Below are positions 15,989-22,048 of a DNA stretch of 23,080 nt, one piece after another. This DNA comes from an uncultured Clostridia bacterium. GTDB taxonomy: Bacteria; Bacillota; Clostridia; Peptostreptococcales; Anaerovoracaceae. The notes under the pieces were generated by a model. That model did not search any database and was not told the DNA's origin. It saw only the letters and a program-made list of their open reading frames with translations. Where the stretch lies: the NCBI GenBank assembly GCA_937928455.1, contig CALFUG010000167.1, positions 1 to 23,080 of the forward strand, in the 5' to 3' direction. Numbering within the stretch: position 1 is the first letter of the stretch; each line of letters opens with the position of its first letter. The translations under genes and the position numbers were made by a program.

Positions 15989-16097
15989 GGGGAGCCCCCT
16001 CTTCTTCTGGCCATTGCCCCCAGCCATGCAAATTCCATACGCTCCATTCCTAGCTTGCCTCCATCTTGCCTCCATACAATATAAAAAGCAGCGTCAT
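15985..16097 (-). pseudogene. Possible small frame broken by an 11-bp tandem duplication
   Basis: An ATG at 16095-16097 overlaps the upstream stop by ATGA but meets TAG after 15 codons (stop at 16050-16052). If one copy of the 11-bp repeat at 16054-16075 is removed, the same ATG reads a 33-codon frame, starting MTLLFILYGGKLG and ending ARRRGGSP. Its TGA then overlaps the next start codon, again as ATGA. The two perfect overlaps suggest a small gene disrupted or switched by the duplication. A chance open frame of this length is not excluded, and no homologous family is recognised. Confidence 0.3.
16054..16075. repeat. 11-bp tandem duplication
   Basis: CTTGCCTCCAT occurs twice head-to-tail (16054-16064, 16065-16075). 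Eleven bases is not a multiple of three, so loss or gain of a copy shifts the reading frame. It lies between two genes of the Tad-like operon. Confidence 0.9.
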
Positions 16098-16495
16098 TCC
16101 AGGTACTCGCTGGGTGTATATCCCTCCAATACATAAGTATACTTATTTTTTGCGGCAGGAATAAAGAACTCACCTCCCGCCATTACATCTCCCAAGGAGA
16201 CTTCGATGCGATAATCGATGAAACGATTTTCTCCCAAGGAATACCTTATCAGCGGCGTTTCCTGAGGCGAATAAAAATTGACCTCCTCCACACCGGTAAG
16301 ACTCATCAATTCAATCCGGGTTTGTTCGATTAATTCCGGGGAGAAGTATCCCATCAGCCGGGCTTCCTCCTTGGCACCATAAACAATGGCCTGTATTTGT
16401 TGAGTCACTGCCAAGTTTTTTTGTTCATACACAAACTGTAACATCAGAACCAGTAACAGGGGTAAAATGGCTGTCAATACGATAAATTGTTTCAT
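16094..16495 (-). CDS. Small membrane-anchored protein, TadE-like pseudopilin candidate
   Basis: A 133-aa protein with a single N-terminal hydrophobic helix (about residues 3-23, FIVLTAILPLLLVLMLQFV) and a soluble remainder containing a helical Gln/Glu-rich part and beta-like segments. The helix resembles the TadE/TadF pattern of a Phe/Ala-Leu run with a central Pro-Leu-Leu-Leu. TadE normally carries a basic leader with a Gly-Glu type cleavage site before it; here only MKQ precedes the helix. The start codon overlaps the stop of the 52-codon gene by ATGA, so the two are translationally coupled. It is probably a minor pseudopilin or stalk component of the Tad-like machine; function inferred from context and helix pattern. 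No catalytic motifs are seen. Confidence 0.7.
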   Translation of the reverse strand: MKQFIVLTAILPLLLVLMLQFVYEQKNLAVTQQIQAIVYGAKEEARLMGYFSPELIEQTRIELMSLTGVEEVNFYSPQETPLIRYSLGENRFIDYRIEVSLGDVMAGGEFFIPAAKNKYTYVLEGYTPSEYLE

Positions 16496-16650
16496 GGGTT
16501 CTCTCCGGGGAACTCATTACGCCACGATACCATTTCCTCCCAACACCGACCCATACCCGAGAGAATCGAATGTTCTCCAGGGCCGGCCACAAGCTGATAT
16601 ATCACAATACCCAATGCAATCATGGCAATCAGAACAATGAATTGCTTCAA
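16492..16650 (-). CDS. 52-aa membrane peptide, TTG start, Flp-pilin-like candidate
   Basis: Translation from a TTG at 16648-16650 gives a 52-aa protein starting MKQFIVLIAMIALGIVIYQ and ending PGENP. The first 15 residues are almost those of the 46-aa gene upstream (MKQIIVLVAMIALGV), and the DNA between them is conserved in amino-acid sense but changed at many third positions, which supports coding. A strong AGGAGG lies six to seven bases before the TTG, placed directly after the upstream stop codon. The stop overlaps the next start as ATGA. Too short, and with a non-ATG start, it is easily missed. One hydrophobic helix and a short tail with a single Cys. Likely a pilin-like or accessory subunit; function inferred. 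Confidence 0.65.
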   Translation of the reverse strand: MKQFIVLIAMIALGIVIYQLVAGPGEHSILSGMGRCWEEMVSWRNEFPGENP

Positions 16651-16661
16651 GGGGTTTCCTC

Positions 16662-16802
16662 CTACTCCATAATGGCAGAGGATGTAATTTTTGCCATGGC
16701 ATCTTCTCCCAGATCGGCGGCCACATCACCAAACCCTTGAATAACGGCTGCAATGGCCACTCCCAACGCAATCATAGCTACCAGCACAATAATTTGTTTC
16801 AT
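16662..16802 (-). CDS. 46-aa Flp-pilin-like membrane peptide
   Basis: An ATG at 16800-16802 with AAAAGGAGAAG upstream opens a 46-codon frame starting MKQIIVLVAMIALGVAIAAV and ending TSSAIME. It has one hydrophobic helix, then an acidic amphipathic tail (GFGDVAADLGEDAMAK). Size, helix and tail recall Flp/Fap major pilins, which are typically 45-70 aa and lie in Tad loci. However, the usual leader and Gly-x-x-x-Glu processing motif are absent. It lies 52 bases after the TadC-like gene and 11 bases before the next small gene. It could be the main pilin or a small structural subunit of the Tad-like machine; this is inferred from position and shape. Confidence 0.65.
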   Translation of the reverse strand: MKQIIVLVAMIALGVAIAAVIQGFGDVAADLGEDAMAKITSSAIME

Positions 16803-16854
16803 GATCTTCTCCTTTTCTTAACACTACCTTACAGATTTGATTTTCTTTCTTTTA

Positions 16855-17484
16855 TTAGGGCGAAAACAGCAGGCGGAAAACCTCCTGTTGATTGATGTAA
16901 TAGGATATATAAATAAAGTTCACACAAATAATCAGGACATTAAACACCGCCGGAAGATAAATCAAATCACTCATGGTTTCATCCCTTCGTGTCTGTTGCG
17001 TCATTCGAATATCACGCAGTGTCTTCTGATGGGATGTGAGAATTTCTGATATGACCTTACTCTCTAGCTCATCCCATTGGAGAAGAAGCCCTGCTAATTC
17101 TCTAGCCATCGGCACTTGGACATAGGATGAAAATGCCTCCAACGCTTTTTGTTTTCGGTTCAACCTTTGATGACTCAACATGGCTAAGTAAGCCGGTTTC
17201 AAAGGGCCTTCCCGGAAGGCAAGCCGGGTCAACACATAGTCCACACTTAAGACACTACCGCTTCCTAATAATAGTAGGTTTCTCAAAAATGCCATATCGC
17301 GGGCAATCTCCCGTTCCATTTTTTGGACTCTTCGTTTTTTTAACAGAGAATTTTGATGCACTTTCGCCTGGCTCTGACTTTTCAAATCCTCCAACCTTTT
17401 ACGCAGAAGTGTTTCCTTTTTCCCTTTGAAAAGAATAAGAATTCCCACTCCCCATATGGTCAAAAATGCCCATTCCAACATCAT
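16855..17484 (-). CDS. TadC-like membrane protein (type II secretion F family-like)
   Basis: A 209-aa protein with a hydrophobic N-terminus (about 4-19), a basic cytoplasmic stretch (20-60), a helical middle and a C-terminal membrane segment (about 174-196, LIYLPAVFNVLIICVNFIY). The layout is a short version of TadC, the inner-membrane platform partner of TadB; the T2SSF pattern is weak and partly assigned by its place directly after the TadB-like gene. TadC is usually nearer 280-320 aa, so this is a reduced member. A GAGGAGG site seven bases upstream of the ATG at 17482-17484 sets the start and overlaps the TadB-like stop. Together with the TadB-like protein it should form the membrane platform driven by the CpaF-like ATPase. 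Confidence 0.65.
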   Translation of the reverse strand: MMLEWAFLTIWGVGILILFKGKKETLLRKRLEDLKSQSQAKVHQNSLLKKRRVQKMEREIARDMAFLRNLLLLGSGSVLSVDYVLTRLAFREGPLKPAYLAMLSHQRLNRKQKALEAFSSYVQVPMARELAGLLLQWDELESKVISEILTSHQKTLRDIRMTQQTRRDETMSDLIYLPAVFNVLIICVNFIYISYYINQQEVFRLLFSP

Positions 17485-17496
17485 GTCAAATCCTCC

Positions 17497-18441
17497 TCAG
17501 AAATCCAGCGGTTGGTGGCGAACCGCTTCGGTTAATAGCACATTGATGAAAAACAGTGCCACCATGACTAAAATCAACAGAAACCCCTGAGGAGTCATAA
17601 ATTGATGCCGCAAGTATTCTTCCCATTCCAGCCCAATAAAGGTGAGGGACGATAACACCGTAATAATATACATGCCGGGAACGAGAAACAGCACCATTCG
17701 CGTGGCTTCACTGTTGAGACGCTTTCTCTTTTCCATCAATGTCCTTCCTTCTCTCAACTGGATAAAAATATCCTCCAGTGCCAGCGAAATATTTTCTCCC
17801 GTTAAGATTCCAACTCCAATATTGTACGCAAACATGTCTGCCCAGTTGGTATGGACAGCAAAGCAGAATTGCTTTTGGGCCGCCTTCACGGTCTGTGCCG
17901 TTGGTTGATTCCGCACCTGGAATAACATGTGTAGCAGGAAAGCCTCCAATGTGCCCTTCCCTGGATTTTTACCGGTCATTCGAGCCATGGCCTCCAACAC
18001 ATCTCCATGGGTGGCTCGATAGTTGACCAAATATTCTCCCATGAAAACCTCTCCGCCCTGACTCACCCGATTTCTCATATTCTCTAATTTTAGAAAAAGA
18101 TGGAGAAAGGGAAAGCCAAGGGTCAATAATCCTGCCACAACCCCCGGAAGCCACCCATAATATGAAATAGCGGGTATCGCCACCAATGCACTCAGAAGAC
18201 CAATGAGAATAAGAAAGACTATGGGTGAGCCGCTATAACCCCAAGAAGTCTCCAAGAGCATCCGCAACCCCCGAATAAAGCCGGGGTCCGATTCTTCCCG
18301 CTTTCTTTGTTCTCGCAATCTTCTCCGCATTCTATGCTCAATATAACCATAATATATAGATTTTCCAAAAATCAAGAGTACCCCTATAGTCCAAGTAATC
18401 ATCCCCAAGATAACGGCAACCAGAGAAATCCAATCCTTCAC
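17497..18441 (-). CDS. TadB-like inner-membrane platform protein (T2SSF family)
   Basis: A 314-aa protein with an N-terminal membrane helix (about 5-25), a very basic linker (37-50), two membrane helices (72-91, 97-118), a cytoplasmic helical domain of the T2SSF type (about 120-245) and two C-terminal helices (248-270, 285-304). TadB forms the platform on which the TadA/CpaF ATPase acts. The start is a GTG at 18439-18441, supported by AGGAGG six bases before it and by a 4-base overlap (GTGA) with the ATPase stop codon. Tight coupling with the ATPase gene and the following TadC-like gene supports the assignment. The exact family score cannot be judged by eye. Confidence 0.8.
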   Translation of the reverse strand: MKDWISLVAVILGMITWTIGVLLIFGKSIYYGYIEHRMRRRLREQRKREESDPGFIRGLRMLLETSWGYSGSPIVFLILIGLLSALVAIPAISYYGWLPGVVAGLLTLGFPFLHLFLKLENMRNRVSQGGEVFMGEYLVNYRATHGDVLEAMARMTGKNPGKGTLEAFLLHMLFQVRNQPTAQTVKAAQKQFCFAVHTNWADMFAYNIGVGILTGENISLALEDIFIQLREGRTLMEKRKRLNSEATRMVLFLVPGMYIITVLSSLTFIGLEWEEYLRHQFMTPQGFLLILVMVALFFINVLLTEAVRHQPLDF

Positions 18442-19817
18442 CGCACACCTCCTGGTTCCATGGCAAGGTTCCTTAAATTTTCACAAAAGGAGGCCCATGC
18501 TTCCGGCGCTTCCAGCATCGCCATTTCTTGCTTCTCCTCCCCCACCTGATTATAGAAAGTCCAACAATCCAATACCGGATTGTAACGACAGATTATACGG
18601 AAGTGGATTTGGTTTGCTCCTGAGTCGTAGCTCATTTCATAAATACTATTGAGTCGTTTTTGGTTTTTGTCCTTCAATTGTACAAAGTGGAAAAGAAAAT
18701 CAAAGGCTCCCGCCACTCTCCGGGCAAAAAATTCAATGTCTCCTCCCAATGAGCGAACAATCTCTGCGGCCACATCATAAGGAAATTTTTTGGGTTCTCC
18801 GCAATGATATGTGATTTTTACTCGCCGGGTGCCCTTACTGGTAATCCGCAGAAGGGTATCCAAAGCAACCCCTTCTCTCGCTTCCCCCATAATAATGTAG
18901 TCCGCATCGCTTCTCATTAAGTTCTTCGTAATCCTCGTAAGCCTTTCCTGATCTGCCAATAGCTGGATAACGGGAGCTTCCGGCATCAATCGATGCAAAG
19001 GAATCTCGGGATCCGTTTCCAGCAGGACTCCTTCCAAGCAGGGATCCTCATGGCTTTGCCAGGTGGACAAAAATGTGGTTTTACTGGTTCTCACTGCCCC
19101 TAAGAAGGCAACATTAAAGCCTAGTTGTACCATGTTATAAAACAAGGGAATGGCCGCTTTTGGAATGGTTCCGCGTTGACTCTGCTCCTCAAAAGTATAT
19201 CGCGGTATAATATATCTTCGAAAAACAATCACATCCTGATTGGGTTTCACCAAGTCTCCTTTGAAGATAGTCACCCGTGTACCATCAATCAGATATAGCT
19301 CATGAAAATCTTGAGTCAGTCTCTCGCCAGGCTTTAAAAGCAGCAAGGCACGAATTAACTGGGCTCTTCTGGAAGCCCCCAACTTCTGTTCTTTCAGTAC
19401 CATTCTTCCGTTTTCCAAGAAGTAGATACGGTCCCCAATGACCTTAGCTGATCCGGAATTTTGAAATGCGGAAGAAAACCATTGAGCCAGAGGTCCCATC
19501 CCCCAGTTTTCATGATAAATCCCTTGGAATAGATCCTCATACCAGGGGGGAAAGGCCACCTGTTCCTTTCCCTCCTCTTTCGTAAAAGCCCGGATTCGAT
19601 TCAAAAAATAGTCCACCTCTCTTGGATATCCCATGATCGCCTTCTTCTGTATGTCCAAAAGCTCTTCCATGAATTCTCCCGACTCTTCCCACTGTTTTTG
19701 AAAAGCTTCTTGGGCTGCGGAGCAGGCTTCGTAAAATGGTCCATAGAAATGAGAGTCTTCCATTGCTTTCAAAGGACCATGCAATTGGTCCTCCAAATAG
19801 AATTCTTCTCGATTCAT
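18438..19817 (-). CDS. TadA/CpaF-like secretion ATPase with altered Walker A
   Basis: A 459-aa type II/IV secretion ATPase of the CpaF (TadA) branch, expected to form a cytoplasmic hexamer powering pilus assembly or protein export. Seen: an N-terminal helical domain, then RRYIIPRYTFEE (200-211), P-loop region LGAVRTSKTTF (239-249), and a Walker B-like ADYIIMGEAREG (305-316) with the catalytic-type E312, followed by a TYHCGEP (336-342) corresponding to the usual T-x-H box. The P-loop reads GAVRTSKT instead of GxxGxGKT: the Gly before Lys is Ser, but Lys-Thr-Thr is kept. The ATG at 19815-19817 overlaps the upstream stop by ATGA and has GAGAGG before it; an ATG seven codons earlier is less likely. 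Function from family and synteny. Confidence 0.85.
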   Translation of the reverse strand: MNREEFYLEDQLHGPLKAMEDSHFYGPFYEACSAAQEAFQKQWEESGEFMEELLDIQKKAIMGYPREVDYFLNRIRAFTKEEGKEQVAFPPWYEDLFQGIYHENWGMGPLAQWFSSAFQNSGSAKVIGDRIYFLENGRMVLKEQKLGASRRAQLIRALLLLKPGERLTQDFHELYLIDGTRVTIFKGDLVKPNQDVIVFRRYIIPRYTFEEQSQRGTIPKAAIPLFYNMVQLGFNVAFLGAVRTSKTTFLSTWQSHEDPCLEGVLLETDPEIPLHRLMPEAPVIQLLADQERLTRITKNLMRSDADYIIMGEAREGVALDTLLRITSKGTRRVKITYHCGEPKKFPYDVAAEIVRSLGGDIEFFARRVAGAFDFLFHFVQLKDKNQKRLNSIYEMSYDSGANQIHFRIICRYNPVLDCWTFYNQVGEEKQEMAMLEAPEAWASFCENLRNLAMEPGGVR

Positions 19818-20548
19818 TGTGCATGCCTCTCTTCCCACAAATTAAAATAGCTCACCAATAGTTTTAGCTGCCGATGACATGCCCGATGATGATAGCTCAA
19901 TAGGCTTCTCTTTTCCCATTCCGCCCGGTATCCGTCCGGAGCAAACGGTACACTAATCCATAGCCCCCGAATCTCGTCCAATCTTTCCATAACATAAGAA
20001 AGGGATAGAGGATGGTCTTTGTGATATTTATTTAGAATTGCCATGAAAAAGGAAATTTCCATTTGCTGGTACAATCCCCTTTGCTCTTCCCACCTGGCTA
20101 GGGCTCCTTCATTTTGTGTGGTAACAAGCACATGACAGCCGGGATGCTGTAATGCCCCTAAGGCGAGACCACTATCCAAGTCACAGCCCGTATCCGCAAT
20201 GATAACCTGAAAATAACGGTGGGCTTTATCCAAAACACTCTCTACATAACTGGGAAAATAGCGCCGATCATTCCACTCCTGTTCCAATCCTGCCATCACA
20301 TACAAATTCCCTTGTACTTGAAATCGGCGAAATAACTGTTCTGGCGAAGGTGTGGTTCCTTCTTCCGGCACACGGAATGTTTCCAGAGAAGGAGGGGCTT
20401 CTCGTATAAAATCGCAACTCCTTCTTCGGTTGAACGCAACCAGCAATATCTTGTTTTTGGGCCGGTTTTGTGCATACCACTCTGCCGTGGTTTGCGCCAA
20501 CAAGGTGGTGCCCACTTTATGATCCGTTCCATGAAAGGTAATATACAT
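19814..20548 (-). CDS. TadZ/CpaE-like MinD-family ATPase with degenerate P-loop
   Basis: A 244-aa protein of the MinD/ParA/TadZ type, expected at the membrane, where TadZ proteins mark the site of pilus assembly. The N-terminus MYITFHGTDHKVGTTLLAQ is the P-loop strand, but the MinD consensus KGGVGKTT is changed: the second lysine position is Gly (KVGTT) and the signature lysine is lost. A Walker B-like VIIADTGCDLDSG (115-127) remains, and HVLVTTQNEG and FMAILNKY follow in the expected strand order. There is no N-terminal receiver domain. The ATG at 20546-20548 follows one base after the CpaB-like stop and uses GGGAGGAGG inside the end of that gene; a longer frame starting at 20647 overlaps the upstream gene and is rejected. 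Position between cpaB- and cpaF-like genes matches Tad loci. Confidence 0.75.
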   Translation of the reverse strand: MYITFHGTDHKVGTTLLAQTTAEWYAQNRPKNKILLVAFNRRRSCDFIREAPPSLETFRVPEEGTTPSPEQLFRRFQVQGNLYVMAGLEQEWNDRRYFPSYVESVLDKAHRYFQVIIADTGCDLDSGLALGALQHPGCHVLVTTQNEGALARWEEQRGLYQQMEISFFMAILNKYHKDHPLSLSYVMERLDEIRGLWISVPFAPDGYRAEWEKRSLLSYHHRACHRQLKLLVSYFNLWEERHAQ

Positions 20549-20549
20549 C

Positions 20550-21233
20550 CTATTCCTCCTCCCGTTGCACAATAAGAAACTGTCCTCCCTCTTCCGAAAC
20601 ATGACGATACAGCAGGCCATAGTCTTCAATGGAACAAAGAACTTCAATATGATGAATCAGCCCCGTGCTCTGATTTCTTTCCATAATAGCGAGGGGCCGC
20701 CCAGCCGCATCCACACTCTGAACTTCTTCTTCTTCACCGGTCTTAACAAAGGCCACCTGGTAACAGCCGAAATGAATTTCACCATTTCGGCTGTAAAAAT
20801 CAACCCAATCCTTTTGCCGCAAGGTACTGCTCCGAGAATAGATCCAATGAGCCGGTATGGTAAACAAAGAAAGACCTTTCGGCAGAAATGATCGTTTCTC
20901 TGTAAAGTAGGGGGAGACCAAAACCATATTTCCCGGAATATATTGAATGGCTTCTTTGTTGATCAACGAGTTCGCCTCGTGAGGAGACAAAGCCCCTTCT
21001 ATCACCAAGCTTCGGTTCAAGGATACTGCTTTGATATCATGAGAATGTATCACTTGTCCCTCCATGATAGGGTGTGCGGACATGAGAACCGTTTCTTCTT
21101 GGTACTGCTGTCTGCCCTCTTTCTCCCAATACAGAAATCCCAAGACTGCCAAGACCATCAATAAAATACCGATGAAGGGTTTTCCATGATGAGACCATGT
21201 AATTTTTGAGTTATATTTACCATATTTTACCAT
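20550..21233 (-). CDS. CpaB/RcpC-like SAF-domain membrane protein
   Basis: A 227-aa protein with a basic N-terminus, one membrane helix (about 19-36) and an extracytoplasmic domain of the SAF type: AHPIMEGQVIHSHDIKAVSL, then INKEAIQYIPGNMVLVSPYF, the pattern seen in CpaB/RcpC and flagellar FlgA relatives. In Tad systems CpaB/RcpC is a periplasmic or cell-surface factor needed for pilus assembly. It is the first gene of the operon. The ATG at 21231-21233 is the earliest possible start (an in-frame stop lies two codons upstream), yet there is no Shine-Dalgarno at normal distance and the predicted transcription start almost coincides with it. Assignment rests on domain pattern plus synteny. Confidence 0.75.
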   Translation of the reverse strand: MVKYGKYNSKITWSHHGKPFIGILLMVLAVLGFLYWEKEGRQQYQEETVLMSAHPIMEGQVIHSHDIKAVSLNRSLVIEGALSPHEANSLINKEAIQYIPGNMVLVSPYFTEKRSFLPKGLSLFTIPAHWIYSRSSTLRQKDWVDFYSRNGEIHFGCYQVAFVKTGEEEEVQSVDAAGRPLAIMERNQSTGLIHHIEVLCSIEDYGLLYRHVSEEGGQFLIVQREEE

Positions 21234-21239
21234 ACTTTA

Positions 21240-21267
21240 AGTATAGCTTCTCCTTCCCCCCCGTCAA
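21240..21267 (-). promoter_or_regulatory. Predicted promoter of the Tad-like operon
   Basis: On the minus strand TTGACG (21267-21262), 16 bases, TATACT (21245-21240). Both elements match consensus at five of six positions. The start would fall at about 21233-21234, i.e. on the ATG, giving a leaderless message. The unit TTGACG also occurs directly upstream (direct repeat TTGACGATTGACG). Confidence 0.6.
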
Positions 21268-21298
21268 TCGTCAATAAGCGACACCCCTCCTTTCCAAT

Positions 21299-21323
21299 AA
21301 AAAACCTTCCCCGATGGGGAAGG
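21299..21323 (-). terminator. Intrinsic terminator after rpe
   Basis: The minus strand reads CCTTCCCC-ATC-GGGGAAGG followed by TTTTTTATT: an 8-bp GC-rich stem (21323-21316 with 21312-21305), 3-base loop and T tract, 30 bases after the rpe stop. It separates the rsgA-rpe transcript from the Tad-like operon. Confidence 0.9.
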
Positions 21324-21353
21324 CCGAAAGCGCTATTCTTTTTCCGTGTCACA

Positions 21354-22010
21354 TCAGCCGTTCAACTTCTTCATAAACTGGCGGGTGGTACTCTCAATAT
21401 CCTGGGTATGGAATATGGCGGAACCAGCTACTACAATGTCCACACCGGCTTCCAAGACCTGGTCCAGGTTTTCCAAGGTAATGCCACCATCCATCTGAAT
21501 TTGAAACCCATATCCCTTCTGTTTTCTCCATTCCCGCAACTTCTTCACTTTGTCTAGGCAGTCCGGAATCAGTTTTTGTCCCCCAAATCCGGGATTCACA
21601 GACATGATGAGAACCAACTCTACATCCGAAAGTATATTCTCAAGAACAACCAATGGAGTGGCTGGATTGATGGAAACCCCCGCCTTTACTCCATGGGAAT
21701 GAATCCACTGTATGCTTCGGTTTAAATGGCGCACCGCCTCTTGATGTACGGTAATATATTCCGTTTGAGGTGTAACAAAGTCCGCCACAAATTGATCTGG
21801 GTTTTCAATCATCAGATGTACATCATAAGGCAGGGATGTCTTCCCGTTTAAAGACTTCATCACCGTGGCCCCATAACTGATATTTGGCACAAAATGGCCA
21901 TCCATAACATCTACATGAATGAGATGTGCACCGCCAGCTTCAATGGCTTTTACTTCTTCTCCCAGTCTGGAAAAGTCCGCAGACAAGATGGAGGGTGCTA
22001 ATTGGTTCAT
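21354..22010 (-). CDS. rpe: Ribulose-phosphate 3-epimerase
   Basis: Rpe interconverts ribulose 5-phosphate and xylulose 5-phosphate in the pentose phosphate pathway (cytosol). The 218-aa TIM barrel shows APSILSADFSRLG (5-17), the metal ligands H32 and D34 in HVDVMDG, H65 in DVHLMIENP, MSVNPGFGGQ (136-145) and D174 in QMDGGI, with phosphate-binding GSAIF (196-200). The ATG at 22008-22010 has AAGGGAG nine bases upstream. It follows rsgA after 38 bases, the standard prkC-rsgA-rpe order of Firmicutes, and ends in a strong terminator. Confidence 0.97.
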   Translation of the reverse strand: MNQLAPSILSADFSRLGEEVKAIEAGGAHLIHVDVMDGHFVPNISYGATVMKSLNGKTSLPYDVHLMIENPDQFVADFVTPQTEYITVHQEAVRHLNRSIQWIHSHGVKAGVSINPATPLVVLENILSDVELVLIMSVNPGFGGQKLIPDCLDKVKKLREWRKQKGYGFQIQMDGGITLENLDQVLEAGVDIVVAGSAIFHTQDIESTTRQFMKKLNG

Positions 22011-22048
22011 GATGGTAACTCCCTTCGCTTCCCGAAAAATCCGGTTAC

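Noticed and set aside
15985..16173. 62-codon minus-strand frame beginning inside the 133-aa gene
   Set aside because: Its first half is an out-of-frame reading of the upstream gene; only the part after the tandem repeat might matter, and it is treated in the broken-frame entry.
20549..20647. Longer N-terminus for the TadZ-like gene
   Set aside because: It would overlap the CpaB-like gene by ~100 bases; the ATG at 20548 lies directly after that gene's stop and starts exactly at the P-loop strand.
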